A DNA stretch of 64,000 nt. Origin: Parvularculaceae bacterium. GTDB lineage: Bacteria > Pseudomonadota > Alphaproteobacteria > Caulobacterales > Parvularculaceae. Position numbers and translations under genes: made by a program. The notes under the pieces were generated by a model, which was not told where the DNA came from, did no database searches, and saw only the letters and a list, made by a program, of their open reading frames with translations. This document shows positions 8,103 to 18,434 of this stretch, one piece after another. The DNA lies in contig JANQMJ010000024.1 in the NCBI GenBank assembly GCA_028280115.1, positions 109,693 through 173,692 on the forward strand. Reading direction: 5' to 3'. How positions within the stretch are numbered: the first letter of the stretch is position 1; the number at the start of each line of letters is the position of its first letter.

Positions 8103-10214
8103 TCACTCCGCTGCCTGCCGCCGCGCCCCGCGCATGGCGGCGGAACATTCCGCCATGGTCTTGGAAGCGCGCGCGATCGGATTGGTCAGGTAATAGTCCG
8201 CAATCGCCGAAACGAACGGATCGGATCGCATCTCGCCGGGCTCGCCCAGCACAGCAAGGTCGAACGGCGCCGCGTCTTCGCCCGGCCCGATCTGATCGAT
8301 GCGGCCGAGCGAGGGCGCATCCTCGATCATCGCCTGGCGCAACGCGAAAAGATCGTCATAAGGCAGCGTATGGCCGACCCGTTCCGACAAGGCGCGCAGG
8401 ATCGACCAGTCCTCGCGCGCTTCGCCGGGCGGGAACAGCGCGCGGGCGGCCATCTGCGCCCGGCCTTCGGTATTGACGAATATCGCGGGTTGCTCCGTAT
8501 ACGCTGCGCCGGGCAGGATCACGTCCGCATGACGCGCGCCGGCGTCGCCGTGATGGCCCTGATAGATGACGAAGGCGCCGCCGAGCTTTTTCGGATCGAA
8601 CTCATCGGCGCCGAGATTGTAAACGACCTCGATATCGCGCTCACCGCAGGCGTTGACTATGCCCGCGAAATCCTTGCCGCCGGGTCCCGGCAAGAAACCG
8701 AGATCGAGCGCGCCGACGCGCGCCGCGGCAGTGTGAAGCACATTGAAACCGTTCCAGTCGCCCTGAACGGCGCCGACGGCGGCGGCGAGCTTGGCCGCTG
8801 CGTTGAGAATCGCCGCGCCGTCCGGCCGGGCGAGCGCGCCCATGCCGATGATCATCGCCGGACGTTCGGCGTTTTGCAGCGATTGGAAAAACCCGCCCTC
8901 GCCTTTTGCAAGGCTTGCGAGGGTTTCGGGTCCGGCGCCGAGATAGTCGTAATCGAATGCGAGATCGCGCTGCTCGCCGATCAGGCCGATTTTAATGTTG
9001 AGATTGTTCACCCAGGCCTTGCGGATGCGGGCGTTGATCATGGCCGCTTCGGCGCGGGGGTTGGTTCCGACCAGCAAAATGGCGTCGGCGCTTTCAAGGC
9101 CGGCGATACCGCTATTGAACAAATAGCCGCGGCGGTCGCCGGCGCCGATCCTGGCGCCGTCCTGACGACAGTCCATATGCGGCGTCCCGATAGCGGTCAT
9201 CAGATCCTTGAGCGCCTTGATCGCTTCGGTCGGAACGAGATCGCCCGCCAGGGCGGCGATCTTGTCGTTCGGCGCCGCCTTGAGCTTGTCCGCCGCCGCG
9301 GCCAGCGCTTCGTCCCAGCTTGCCGGCTGCAGCTTGCCGTCGCGCCGGATATAGGGCCGGTCGAGCCGCTGACGCCGAAGGCCGTCCCAGATGAATCGCG
9401 TTTTGTCGGCGATCCATTCTTCGTTCACGCCTTCATGAAGCGCCGGCAGGATGCGCAGCACTTCGCGCCCGCGGGCGTCGACGCGGATGTTCGAGCCGAC
9501 CGCGTCCATGGCGTCCACGGTCTGGGTCTTGCGCAGCTCCCACGGCCGCGCGTTGAACGCATAAGGTTTCGACGTCAACGCGCCGACCGGGCAGACATCG
9601 ATGAGGTTGCCGGTCAGTTCGGATTCGACCGTCTTTTCGAGATAGGTCGTGATCTCTGCGTCTTCGCCGCGATTGACGAGGCCAAGATCGTCCACGCCGG
9701 CGATTTCCGTCGCAAAGCGCACGCACCGCGTACACTGAATGCACCGGGTCATGATCGTCTTGATCAGCGGGCCCATGTATTTTTCTTCAACGGCGCGCTT
9801 GTTTTCCGCATAGCGAGAATCGTCGCGGCCATAAGCCATCGCCTGATCCTGCAGGTCGCATTCGCCGCCCTGATCGCAAATTGGACAGTCGAGCGGGTGA
9901 TTGATCAGCAAAAACTCCATCACCCCTTCGCGCGCCTTTTTCACCAAGGGCGTATTGGTGAACAATTCCGGCGGCGCGCCTTCAGGGCCGGGGCGGAGAT
10001 CGCGGACATTTTGCGCGCAGGACGCAACCGGCTTGGGCGGGCCGCCCTTCACCTCGATCAGGCACATGCGGCAATTGCCGGCGACGGAGAGCCGCTCGTG
10101 ATAGCAAAAGCGCGGAATTTCCTCGCCCGCCGCCTCGCAGGCCTGGAGCAGCGTCAGGTCGGAGGAAACTTCGATTTCCCGGCCGTTGACTTTGATTGCG
10201 CGCATATCGCCCAT
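8103..10214 (-). CDS. nuoG: NADH-quinone oxidoreductase subunit G
   Basis: This 703-aa protein shows the NuoG iron-sulfur set in order: the 2Fe-2S ligands Cys 37, 48, 51 and 66 ([15 protein letters not shown]...C), the His-Cys3 4Fe-4S motif [17 protein letters not shown], and the 4Fe-4S motif [10 protein letters not shown]. The molybdopterin-oxidoreductase-like domain follows (residues about 220-600), without cofactor in this subunit. It carries electrons from NuoF/NuoE into the peripheral arm. Two close starts (ATG 10214 and ATG 10205) are possible. Upstream neighbours are a coiled-coil gene and a divergent regulator instead of nuoF. Confidence 0.97.
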   Translation of the reverse strand: MGDMRAIKVNGREIEVSSDLTLLQACEAAGEEIPRFCYHERLSVAGNCRMCLIEVKGGPPKPVASCAQNVRDLRPGPEGAPPELFTNTPLVKKAREGVMEFLLINHPLDCPICDQGGECDLQDQAMAYGRDDSRYAENKRAVEEKYMGPLIKTIMTRCIQCTRCVRFATEIAGVDDLGLVNRGEDAEITTYLEKTVESELTGNLIDVCPVGALTSKPYAFNARPWELRKTQTVDAMDAVGSNIRVDARGREVLRILPALHEGVNEEWIADKTRFIWDGLRRQRLDRPYIRRDGKLQPASWDEALAAAADKLKAAPNDKIAALAGDLVPTEAIKALKDLMTAIGTPHMDCRQDGARIGAGDRRGYLFNSGIAGLESADAILLVGTNPRAEAAMINARIRKAWVNNLNIKIGLIGEQRDLAFDYDYLGAGPETLASLAKGEGGFFQSLQNAERPAMIIGMGALARPDGAAILNAAAKLAAAVGAVQGDWNGFNVLHTAAARVGALDLGFLPGPGGKDFAGIVNACGERDIEVVYNLGADEFDPKKLGGAFVIYQGHHGDAGARHADVILPGAAYTEQPAIFVNTEGRAQMAARALFPPGEAREDWSILRALSERVGHTLPYDDLFALRQAMIEDAPSLGRIDQIGPGEDAAPFDLAVLGEPGEMRSDPFVSAIADYYLTNPIARASKTMAECSAAMRGARRQAAE

Positions 10215-10352
10215 GGCGAACTTGATCCCTGTCGTGTCGATAGTAAGCGCGGCTTATTTAGCGGCATTTCAACCGGCTTTCCAGCGCGCCGCCGCGCGGC
10301 ATATCGGCGGTTGCAAGCCGGCTTAGGCGACAGAGCGCCGGCCAACGATGGG

Positions 10353-10610
10353 CTAAAGCCGCTCCAGCATCGCCTCGATCCGGCTCAGCCGTTCCTGCAG
10401 TTGCGTGATAGCTTCCTCGCGCCGCCGGGACGCCTCTTTTGCGGCTTCTTCGGCCAGGCTCAGCCGGTAGACCATGGCCGAGGTGCGGTGAAACTCCTGG
10501 CTGAGCAGGTCTATTCGGCTTTCGATTTTCGCTGTCGCGGCCAGCATCTGCTGCTGGGCCGCTTCCAGCCTGCCAAGCCAGTCTTCAGGCGAGATTTCCC
10601 GGTCCGACAT
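10353..10610 (-). CDS. Small coiled-coil protein
   Basis: The 85-residue product is nearly all helical with heptad-like spacing of hydrophobics: 'LGRLEAAQQQMLAATAKIES', then 'VYRLSLAEEAAKEASRRREEAITQL' and 'LSRIEAMLERL'. It has no signal peptide or transmembrane segment. It is probably a cytoplasmic homo-oligomer or partner-binding helix. It is divergent from the S24-like repressor gene, and the two share a 121-bp promoter region with a pair of repeats at 10650-10691, so joint control is plausible. No family is recognised. Confidence 0.6.
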   Translation of the reverse strand: MSDREISPEDWLGRLEAAQQQMLAATAKIESRIDLLSQEFHRTSAMVYRLSLAEEAAKEASRRREEAITQLQERLSRIEAMLERL

Positions 10611-10649
10611 GCGGCGCCCCTGCGAATGACGCTCGAATAGAGGACGAAA

Positions 10650-10691
10650 GTTGTTATTTTATCAACACTTGCGGGAATTTGTTGTTATTTT
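10650..10691. promoter_or_regulatory. Paired operator-like repeats upstream of the XRE/S24 gene
   Basis: GTTGTTATTTT occurs at 10650-10660 and again at 10681-10691, 31 bp (three helical turns) apart on the same face. The first copy extends into a near-palindrome, GTTGTTATTTTATCAAC (10650-10666). They lie between the divergent coiled-coil gene and the repressor gene, which fits autoregulation by the repressor. Binding is inferred. Confidence 0.5.
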
Positions 10692-10731
10692 GTCCATCGC
10701 TTTTCAATCCGGCTCTTTTCAATTTTTCGTC

Positions 10732-11361
10732 ATGGACCGGGAATTCGAATGGATTAAGACCGCGCTTTCGAGGGACAAAACCAAAACCCAGAGCGGTCTT
10801 GCCGCCGCCCTTGGGATCGACAAATCGTCTGTATCGCGGCTCCTGAGCGGCGGGCGGCGGTTGAAATTCGCCGAAGCGCGCCTGGCCGCCGCCTATCTCG
10901 GAATCGAGCCGCCTATGGCATTCGTCGAGGGCGGCGAAGATTTCGCCTATCCCGAAACCCCAAGGTTCGCCGGCCAGAAGCTCGCGCCCATCTTCCGGGC
11001 GGAAACGGCGAGCGATGGATTCTGGCGACTTGACCGCCGTTCGGTGGTCGAGCGCAAACCGGTCGGACCGCAGCTTTGCCGCGCGCCATCGGTTTTTGGA
11101 TTGTACGCGCCCGACGACGCGATGGCGCCGCGGTTCAAAGCCGGAGAGATTGCCTGGATCAATCCGATGCGTCCTGCGGCGCCGGGCGATGATGCGCTGC
11201 TTTTGTCCGCAATCAAAGCCGAAGCGCTGGAGACTGTCCTGCTCTGCGAACTCACCAGCGTCTCGCCCGAGCGCTTGGCGAGCCGACAACATTCCCAGGA
11301 CAAAGACCGAAACTTCACCTGCGATGACTGGCGCGCGCTTTATGTTTACCCGCGCGCCTAG
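10732..11361 (+). CDS. XRE-family repressor with an S24/LexA-like C-terminal domain
   Basis: The 209-aa protein begins MDREFEWIKTALSRDKTKTQ. Residues about 10-65 form a helix-turn-helix (GLAAALGIDKSSVSRLLSGG). The second half resembles the S24 (LexA/CI) fold, with 'GLYAPDDAMAPRFKAGEIAWINPMRPAAPGD'. In S24 peptidases the nucleophile lies in a D-S-M motif; here it reads D-A-M, so self-cleavage is not expected. The domain may serve in dimerisation or ligand sensing. The start is the ATG directly before the HTH; an upstream in-frame start would add a hydrophobic tail. It is divergent from a coiled-coil gene. Confidence 0.75.
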   Translation: MDREFEWIKTALSRDKTKTQSGLAAALGIDKSSVSRLLSGGRRLKFAEARLAAAYLGIEPPMAFVEGGEDFAYPETPRFAGQKLAPIFRAETASDGFWRLDRRSVVERKPVGPQLCRAPSVFGLYAPDDAMAPRFKAGEIAWINPMRPAAPGDDALLLSAIKAEALETVLLCELTSVSPERLASRQHSQDKDRNFTCDDWRALYVYPRA

Positions 11362-11377
11362 CCGGCGCCGTGCGACG

Positions 11378-11860
11378 CTAAAGCACTCGCTCTTTCAAAT
11401 CCTTCGCCGGACGGAAAGCGACTTTCTTGCTCGCCTTGATGCGGATGCGCTCTCCGGTCGCCGGATTGCGGCCCCAGCGCGCCGCGCGGTTGCGCACCTG
11501 CAAGATGCCGAGACCGGAAACGCGAAGCTTCTTGCCCATCTTGAGATAGATACCCATCAGATCGACAAAATCGCTGAGAACGACTTCGGCCTGTTTCTTG
11601 GCGAGGCTATGGGTTTCTCCGATTTCCGCGGCGAGATGCTTAAGCGTCAATACCGGCGGCAAGTCCCTTGCGGCGACTTTCTTCTTCGCGGGCGTTCTTT
11701 TCTTGGTCGCAGCCTTCTTCGCCGGCGCTTTTCTTTTAGCCGGCGCTTTCCTTTTCACCGCCGTCTTCCTCTTGGCCGCAGCCTTTTTCGCCGGCGCTTT
11801 CCTTTTGGCTGGCGCCCTTTTCGCCGAAGCCTTCTTCGTTGTTTTGCGTTTCACGGCCAT
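11378..11860 (-). CDS. HU-family DNA-binding protein with a histone H1-like tail
   Basis: The 160-residue product has two parts. Residues 1 to about 65 form a Lys/Ala/Pro-rich tail with repeats of AKRKAPAKK type, like the C-terminal tail of eukaryotic H1 and bacterial H1-like proteins. Residues about 70-160 form an HU/IHF domain: 'LTLKHLAAEIGETHSLAKKQAEVVLSDFVDLM', 'GILQVRNRAARWGRNPATGERI' and 'KKVAFRPAKDLKE'. It probably bends and compacts DNA in the nucleoid. AAGGA lies 7 bases before ATG 11860. It lies between nuoF and nuoG on their strand, convergent with the repressor gene. Confidence 0.9.
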   Translation of the reverse strand: MAVKRKTTKKASAKRAPAKRKAPAKKAAAKRKTAVKRKAPAKRKAPAKKAATKKRTPAKKKVAARDLPPVLTLKHLAAEIGETHSLAKKQAEVVLSDFVDLMGIYLKMGKKLRVSGLGILQVRNRAARWGRNPATGERIRIKASKKVAFRPAKDLKERVL

Positions 11861-11984
11861 GGTAATTCCTTTGTCCATCAATGAGCCCTGAACCAGTCAA
11901 ATCACGGGATTCGCTGCGGCACAAGGGTTTTTCGCTGTTTTACGAGCAAAGTCAGATTCGATCATCCAACGCAAACGCTAAGAC

Positions 11985-13292
<1,308 letters not shown>

Positions 13293-13318
13293 TATGGTCG
13301 CCTGATGGGCTCTTTTGT

Positions 13319-13591
13319 TTAAGGCTTTGGCTTGTTGGTGCGAATGAATAACAAGATCAGGATGAAACTCAACATAACCCCGATGACGATCAGCTTGACG
13401 CGCAGCCAAAAGGGAAGACCGTCAGCAAATGCGCCGACCAGCGCCGGCGAGGCGCCAAGCGCCAAGACCGCCCAGGTGCCCCATTCGAAGAGCAGGCCGC
13501 GCAGGGTTCTGTCGGGACACGTCTCAGCATGATTTTCCGGGTCGAGCTCGGGAATATAATGCGGGCTTTGTTTGCGCTTCTCAGACATCAT
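13319..13591 (-). CDS. Small two-span membrane protein
   Basis: This 90-residue protein has a hydrophilic N-terminus ([19 protein letters not shown]), two hydrophobic spans (about residues 34-58 and 63-84) and a short basic end. Its start codon overlaps the stop of the upstream thioesterase gene, so the two are translationally coupled. It ends 26 bp before nuoF. No family is recognised. Confidence 0.65.
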   Translation of the reverse strand: MMSEKRKQSPHYIPELDPENHAETCPDRTLRGLLFEWGTWAVLALGASPALVGAFADGLPFWLRVKLIVIGVMLSFILILLFIRTNKPKP

Positions 13592-14028
13592 GCGTCTTTC
13601 AAGTCGAAAAGACGGGCGGTTTGCGTCGCAAAAGCAAGTTTCTCGCCGGCCTCGTTATAAAGCGTTGCGCGCGTGAAAGCCGTCGACTTTGTCATGTGTA
13701 CAAGTTCAGCCTCGCAAATAAGCCGCTCAACGCCGGCCGACGCAAAAAACTGCGTGTGAATATCGACCGAAGCGGGCGCCTTCGCGCCTTCTGTCAACAC
13801 CACAACCATTGAACCCATGGCATCGTCAAGCATGGCGGTTAAATAGCCGCCCTGAACGCCGCCTCTTGGGTTGAGCATTTGCCCGCCGCCCTGAAAAGCA
13901 ACGCGCATCGTTTTCGCCTCACGGTCGACCGAGACAAACTCATACCCCAAGAACGCCGCACAAGGCGGTTGCGGCATGGCGTCCAGCACCGTGCCCGAGG
14001 CTCCTCCAACTGTCGGCTTAGGGTTCAT
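13588..14028 (-). CDS. PaaI-family hotdog thioesterase
   Basis: The 146-aa protein is a single hotdog fold with the PaaI/4HBT signature: 'NPRGGVQGGYLTAMLDDAMG' (catalytic-loop region near residues 53-72), 'ASVDIHTQFFASAG' and 'AELVHMTKSTAFTRATLYNEAGEKLAFATQTARLF'. Such enzymes hydrolyse acyl- or aryl-CoA thioesters in the cytoplasm; the substrate cannot be told. It lies 37 bp downstream of the Cys/Met-metabolism PLP gene and is coupled to the small membrane protein downstream. It has no known link to complex I. Confidence 0.85.
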   Translation of the reverse strand: MNPKPTVGGASGTVLDAMPQPPCAAFLGYEFVSVDREAKTMRVAFQGGGQMLNPRGGVQGGYLTAMLDDAMGSMVVVLTEGAKAPASVDIHTQFFASAGVERLICEAELVHMTKSTAFTRATLYNEAGEKLAFATQTARLFDLKDA

Positions 14029-14065
14029 TCGCTTGCTTCAACCGAGTGCGGCCTGTTCTTCATCG

Positions 14066-15358
14066 CTAGACCGCTTCAAGGGCCTGCGCCAGATCGGCGA
14101 TCAGATCGTCCGGGTTTTCAACACCAACCGAAATGCGGATGAGCGATTCCTTGATGCCGAGGCGTTCGCGCTCGTCCGGCGGCATATCCGAATGGGTCAT
14201 CGACGCCGGATGCGACGCGAGCGATTCCGTGCCGCCGAGGCTGACCGCGAGATGTATGATCTTGAGCGCATTGAGGAAGCGAAAAGCCTCTCCCTCCCCG
14301 CCCTTGATGAGAAAGGAGAAGGTCGAGCCTGCCGCCCGGCACTGACGCTCATAAAGCGCCCGGTCGGGATGGTCTTCAGGCAGATAGTCGAGGAACAACA
14401 CGCTTTCGACCTTGTCATGGCCGCGCAAGTAGGCAGCGACCTTTTTCGCCCCTTCTTTCGAAGCCGTCATCCTGAGCTTTAGGGTTTCCAGCGAACGCAT
14501 CAGCATCCAGCCCGTATTGGGATCGCACATCGTGCCGATCACGGTGCGCATCTCGCGCACGGGCGCAAGCCACTTCTCGTCGCCGGACGACGCCCCGGCG
14601 ATAAGATCGGAATGGCCGCCCACATATTTCGTCAGCGAGGTGACGGTGAGGTCCGCGCCGCAATCATGGGGCGTCTGCCACAACGGCCCGAGAAACGTAT
14701 TGTCGACGATCACCGGCGGGCGACGCCCGTCTTTTTCTAGCGATTCCGACGCGCGGCGCGCCGCGGCGATATCCACAAGGCCGTTGGTCGGATTGGCCGG
14801 GGTCTCCACATAGATGGCGTCGACGCGCCCGCCGGTTTCTTCGGCGAGCCGGCGGCCTTCCTGGACCGCCGCGGCCATCCCCGCAGCGCCGTCGCTATTG
14901 TGAAAGGCGACGCCTTTGACGCCGAATTCCGGCAGCGTGAGGTGGGCGAGATATTCCGTTCCGCCATAAAGCGGTTCGGAATAAATCAGCACGCCGCCCG
15001 GCCTGAGATAGGCGAGCAGGCTGGTTGAAATCGCCGCCATGCCGGAGGCGAAGACGAGGCTTTTTTCCGTATGGTCCCAGATCGCCAGCCGGTCTTCGAG
15101 CACTTGAAGATCGGGGTTGTTGATGCGCGAATAAATCAGGCCTTCCTCTTCAGCCTCCTCTCTTTCACGCAGGCCATAAGCGACCTCAAAAAACGCCTTG
15201 CCTTCCTCGGCGGAACGAAAAACGAAGGTCGAGGTCTGGAAGATCGGCGGCTTTAGCGACCCTTTCGACAGGTGCGGTTCATGGCCGTATCCCATCATCA
15301 TGGTTTCCGGCGCCAGCGCGCGTCCGCCGATCTCTTTTTTTCGATAGTTATGACTCAT
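14066..15358 (-). CDS. Cystathionine gamma-synthase-family PLP enzyme
   Basis: The 430-residue protein is a full-length Cys/Met-metabolism PLP enzyme (fold type I). Visible landmarks: IYSRINNPDLQVLEDRLA, the active-site-entry SLVFASGMAAISTSLL, the substrate-loop EPLYGGTEYL, VETPANPTNGLVDI, and the PLP lysine in VTSLTKYVGGHSDL, followed by ESLASHPASMTHSDMP near the C-terminus. Family members act as cystathionine gamma-synthase, gamma-lyase, O-acylhomoserine sulfhydrylase or methionine gamma-lyase; the exact reaction is not decided here. It sits between nuoE and the thioesterase on the same strand. Confidence 0.88.
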   Translation of the reverse strand: MSHNYRKKEIGGRALAPETMMMGYGHEPHLSKGSLKPPIFQTSTFVFRSAEEGKAFFEVAYGLREREEAEEEGLIYSRINNPDLQVLEDRLAIWDHTEKSLVFASGMAAISTSLLAYLRPGGVLIYSEPLYGGTEYLAHLTLPEFGVKGVAFHNSDGAAGMAAAVQEGRRLAEETGGRVDAIYVETPANPTNGLVDIAAARRASESLEKDGRRPPVIVDNTFLGPLWQTPHDCGADLTVTSLTKYVGGHSDLIAGASSGDEKWLAPVREMRTVIGTMCDPNTGWMLMRSLETLKLRMTASKEGAKKVAAYLRGHDKVESVLFLDYLPEDHPDRALYERQCRAAGSTFSFLIKGGEGEAFRFLNALKIIHLAVSLGGTESLASHPASMTHSDMPPDERERLGIKESLIRISVGVENPDDLIADLAQALEAV

Positions 15359-15434
15359 TGCCCTAGCTCTTGGGTTATGGGCCTCATCGGTTTTTATCGA
15401 CGAGCGATTTGATCCATCCTGCGACGTGTCCCTT

Positions 15435-16115
15435 TCAATCGGCGCCGGCAGGCTCCGGGGCGTTCGGAATGTTTCGCAAGGGCTTAGCCGCCGACCCGTC
15501 GTAAAGCGACGGGTCGGTGAGCGTCGTATTTTCGCCTTCCGGATCGGAGGTATGGCGCTTGGGGTTTTGCGTGCCGGTCTTGACGTCTTCGCCGCGGCGC
15601 AGCTTGCCGAGCAGGTCTGCTAAAATTTCCGGCGTCAGGTCTTCGTAATAATGATCGCTTTCACTGGTTGAAATCTGAACCATGGGCGCATTGCAGCACG
15701 CGCCGAGACATTCGACCTCGATCCAGGAGAACTTGCCGTCGTCGCTGATGCGATGTTCCGGCCCGATGACTTTCTTGCAGACTTCGCGCAGATCCTGCGC
15801 GCCGCACAGCATGCACGGGGTGGTGCCGCAAAGCTGGACGTGGAATTCACCCACCGGCGCGAGGTTGAACATCGTATAAAAGGTCGCGACCTCGTAAACG
15901 CGGATATAGGGCATCGAAAGCTGTTCGGCGATCGCCTCCATCATTGGGATCGACACCCAGCCTTCCTGTTTCTGGCCGCGCCACAAAAACGGAATGACGC
16001 AGGAGGCCGCGCGGTCTTGCGGATATTTCTCGCGCTGGGCCTCGCACCAAGTCCGGTTTTCGGCGGTCCACTCGAAAGATGCGGGCTGGTTTTTTGCGGG
16101 CCTGCGGCTAGCCAT
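15435..16115 (-). CDS. nuoE: NADH-quinone oxidoreductase subunit E (2Fe-2S)
   Basis: The 226-residue protein has the NuoE thioredoxin-like fold with the 2Fe-2S ligands in 'VQLCGTTPCMLCGA' and 'EVECLGACCNAPMVQI'. N-terminal helices (IPFLWRGQKQEGWVSIPMME) and 'YEVATFYTMFNLAPVG' match the family. It binds cluster N1a next to NuoF. The last 50 or so residues (after LLGKLRRGEDVKTG) form a low-complexity tail, common in alphaproteobacteria. Downstream comes the PLP enzyme rather than nuoF. Upstream is a repeat-rich gap. Confidence 0.97.
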   Translation of the reverse strand: MASRRPAKNQPASFEWTAENRTWCEAQREKYPQDRAASCVIPFLWRGQKQEGWVSIPMMEAIAEQLSMPYIRVYEVATFYTMFNLAPVGEFHVQLCGTTPCMLCGAQDLREVCKKVIGPEHRISDDGKFSWIEVECLGACCNAPMVQISTSESDHYYEDLTPEILADLLGKLRRGEDVKTGTQNPKRHTSDPEGENTTLTDPSLYDGSAAKPLRNIPNAPEPAGAD

Positions 16116-16701
16116 CGATCATTCTCCTGGCGGGGCCGCACGGGGCCCGATTCGCGCAACAGACATAACCATTTGTCCGTAAAACGAAAGAGGGCCCGAC
16201 AGGGGCCGCGGTCGGTCCCTGGCGGCAGACCGGCGATGCGGGGCGCCATTGGCGCCCTTCGCGTTTGGAGACTTTCCCTGTTTCAAGCCGAAAAGTCCCG
16301 AATGTGGGGCGCCATTTGACTGCTCCGCGTCATCCCGTGCGCGGCGCAGCATCTTCGATGATGCGCCGCAGGCTCCGACAATTGTCGGGGCGGACCGCCA
16401 TCCGCCTGCGCCGGCTTTGTTTCAACCGATCCCGTGTCAGCAGCGCGGCATTTCATGCCGCGCAGCACACGGGATGACGGCCGCGATATCCGGTAGGCGC
16501 AGCCTTCGCGGTCGGGGCGCGCCCCGGAATGACAGTGGTTATCTTTGCGTTCAAAGTCATCAGCCGGGCATTATACGGCCGTTCCGAAGGTGTTCGATAT
16601 CTATCGACGCAATGCGGGTTTGCGGGCCGATTTTACGGTCATGGTTGTATTTTGAAAAGCCGGCGCAACTGGCGCGCGCAGGCCGTTGAGCGGCATTAGG
16701 G
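16116..16701. repeat. Gene-free stretch rich in palindromic repeats
   Basis: This 586-bp gap between nuoE and a small CXXC gene contains several inverted repeats and no convincing gene. The clearest is a long nested hairpin: ATCCCGTGT near 16427 pairs with ACACGGGAT near 16467, enclosing GCGCGGCAT/ATGCCGCGC around 16442-16463. A second CGTCATCCCG/GGGATGACG pair spans about 16328-16480. The 'GTCATCCCG ... GGGATGAC' pattern resembles dispersed palindromic units known in many alphaproteobacterial genomes. The role is unknown; mRNA stabilisation or termination is possible. Confidence 0.6.
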
Positions 16702-16968
16702 CTAATCCAGTTCGACCTCGTTGAGGGCGGCGGCGTCCTCGAAACAGCCAAGGCAGATGACGACGATATTTTCGCGCCCGAGCGCGTCGAACGCCGCCTG
16801 GGAGAGATTGTTGCAGTCGGTGCAGACCGCGTCCCAGATTCCGTCCTCGCTTCGCGACCACCAGAAGCCGCTGGGCGCGCCGGTCCTGAGCGCTTCAAGA
16901 ATGTGGACGCAGACGAAGGTCTCGGGCTGCTTGCCGTGGGTGCCGCAGGTGACGGCGGGAACTTTCAT
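16702..16968 (-). CDS. Small cysteine-rich (probably zinc-binding) hypothetical protein
   Basis: This 88-aa protein begins MKVPAVTCGTHGKQPETFVC. It has a Cys-X2-His...Cys-X-His arrangement at the N-terminus and two further pairs in 'AVCTDCNNLS' and 'VICLGCFEDA'. The spacing suggests one or two zinc sites. Related small proteins beginning 'C..HG....TFVC.H' are widespread in proteobacteria and uncharacterised. The window's nuoD lies upstream after a short dispersed repeat, and nuoE lies downstream beyond the repeat-rich gap. Confidence 0.7.
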   Translation of the reverse strand: MKVPAVTCGTHGKQPETFVCVHILEALRTGAPSGFWWSRSEDGIWDAVCTDCNNLSQAAFDALGRENIVVICLGCFEDAAALNEVELD

Positions 16969-16978
16969 TCAGACACAT

Positions 16979-17030
16979 CCCTCATCCTGAGGCGCCATCG
17001 CGAAGCGATTGCCTCGAAGGATGGCCGCCC
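16979..17030. repeat. Dispersed palindromic repeat of the 'CATCCTGAGG...CGAAGGATG' type
   Basis: The sequence between nuoD and the CXXC gene reads CTCATCCTGAGG, then GCCATCGCGAAGCGATTG, then CCTCGAAGGATGG. The outer arms CATCC/GGATG and the inner ATCGC/GCGAT pair. This layout matches a repeat class very common in intergenic regions of rhizobia and other alphaproteobacteria. It may be copied elsewhere in this genome. Confidence 0.7.
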
Positions 17031-18257
17031 TCACCGATCGATCTCACCGAAGACGACGTCGATGGAGCCGATGATCGCCGAGATGTCGGCCAATAGGTGA
17101 CCGCGCGAGAGCCAGTCCATGGCCTGGAGATGCGGATAGCCGGGCGCGCGGATTTTGCAGCGATAGGGCCGGTTCTTGCCGTCGGAAACAAGATAGACGC
17201 CGAATTCGCCCTTGGGCGCCTCGACGGCGGCGTAGACCTCGCCCGCGGGCACATGAAAGCCTTCCGTATAAAGCTTGAAGTGATGGATCAGCGCCTCCAT
17301 CGAACCTTTCATCTCGGCGCGGCGCGGCGGGCCGACCTTGCCGTCGGCGGTCATCACCGGGCCGGGGGTTGCGCGGATCTTTTCGATCGCCTGCTTCATA
17401 ATCAGGATCGACTGGCGCATTTCCTCGATGCGGCACAGATAGCGGTCGTAGCAGTCGCCGTTCTTGCCGATCGGCACTTTGAAATCATACTCGTCATAGG
17501 TCTCGTAGGGCTGGGCCCGGCGCAGGTCCCAGCGGATGCCCGAGCCGCGCACCATGACGCCGGAAAAGCCCCAGGCGAGCGCTTCTTCCTTGGAAACGAC
17601 GCCGATATCCACATTGCGCTGCTTGAAGATGCGATTGTCGGTGAGCAGCGTTTCGATGTCGTCGATCACCGCGGGAAACTGGTCGCACCAGGCGTCGATG
17701 TCGTCGATCAGCGCTTCGGGCATGTCCTGATGAACGCCGCCGACGCGGAAATACGCCGCGTGCATGCGGCTGCCCGAGACCCGCTCGTAAAACACCATGA
17801 GCTTTTCGCGCTCTTCAAAACCCCAGAGCGGCGGGGTCAGCGCGCCCACATCCATCGCCTGGGTGGTCACGTTCAGGATATGCGATAGCTGGCGGCCGAT
17901 TTCGCACCATAAGACGCGCATATGCTGGGCGCGTTTGGGGATTTCGATCCCGAGCAGTTTTTCCGCCGCCAGGCAGAAAGCATGCTCCTGGTTGATCGGC
18001 GCGACATAATCGAGCCGGTCGAAATAGGGGATCGACTGAAGATAGGTTTTGTACTCGATCAGCTTTTCGGTGCCGCGATGGAGCAGGCCGATATGCGGGT
18101 CGATGCGCTCGACGACCTCGCCGTCGAGTTCGACCACGAGACGCAAAACGCCGTGCGCCGCCGGATGCTGCGGTCCGAAATTGATCGTGAAGTTGCGCTC
18201 CGACGACGCGTCGGAGGTTGAGTCCTCGACTTCAACGGCTTTTGTTCCGTCAGCCAT
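17031..18257 (-). CDS. nuoD: NADH-quinone oxidoreductase subunit D (49-kDa)
   Basis: The 408-aa protein shows the NuoD landmarks: [18 protein letters not shown] with the quinone-site histidine, [50 protein letters not shown], the [11 protein letters not shown] motif and the C-terminal DVVFGEIDR. It forms the floor of the quinone cavity together with NuoB. An N-terminal Asp/Glu/Ser-rich extension of about 20 residues precedes the core, as in other alphaproteobacteria. Upstream is the GFA gene instead of nuoC, across a repeat-rich 177-bp spacer. Confidence 0.98.
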   Translation of the reverse strand: MADGTKAVEVEDSTSDASSERNFTINFGPQHPAAHGVLRLVVELDGEVVERIDPHIGLLHRGTEKLIEYKTYLQSIPYFDRLDYVAPINQEHAFCLAAEKLLGIEIPKRAQHMRVLWCEIGRQLSHILNVTTQAMDVGALTPPLWGFEEREKLMVFYERVSGSRMHAAYFRVGGVHQDMPEALIDDIDAWCDQFPAVIDDIETLLTDNRIFKQRNVDIGVVSKEEALAWGFSGVMVRGSGIRWDLRRAQPYETYDEYDFKVPIGKNGDCYDRYLCRIEEMRQSILIMKQAIEKIRATPGPVMTADGKVGPPRRAEMKGSMEALIHHFKLYTEGFHVPAGEVYAAVEAPKGEFGVYLVSDGKNRPYRCKIRAPGYPHLQAMDWLSRGHLLADISAIIGSIDVVFGEIDR

Positions 18258-18434
18258 CAGGCGCCGCCTTGTGAGTGGGGAAATGGTGAAGTGGTGAATG
18301 GTGAATAGTGAAGTGGCGAGCCGTCTGTCGAAGGGCGAAAATTATCTTGAACAGTACATGGGCGCCTGTGCGCCGCGCGGCGCCCATTTACTGTCCCTGA
18401 ATCCCTATTCGCTATTTCACCATTCGCCATTTCA
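18258..18434. repeat. Palindromic element with TGGTGAA-type short repeats at both ends
   Basis: One end reads as repeats of 7-8 bases (AAATGGTGAA, GTGGTGAA, TGGTGAA, TAGTGAA) at about 18280-18318. The other end carries the complement (TTTCACCATTCGCCATTTCA and so on) at about 18409-18443. In the centre, ACAGTACATGGGCGCC (18351-18366) pairs with GGCGCCCATTTACTGT (18379-18394) as a strong hairpin. Related TGGTGAA runs recur near 19480-19510 and 19945-19985. It looks like a small non-coding mobile or slippage-prone element. Confidence 0.6.

Noticed and set aside
7356..10640. Plus-strand open frame of over 1000 codons opposite nuoG
   Set aside because: Same reason: antisense of nuoG and neighbours, with low-complexity Arg/Asp/His composition.
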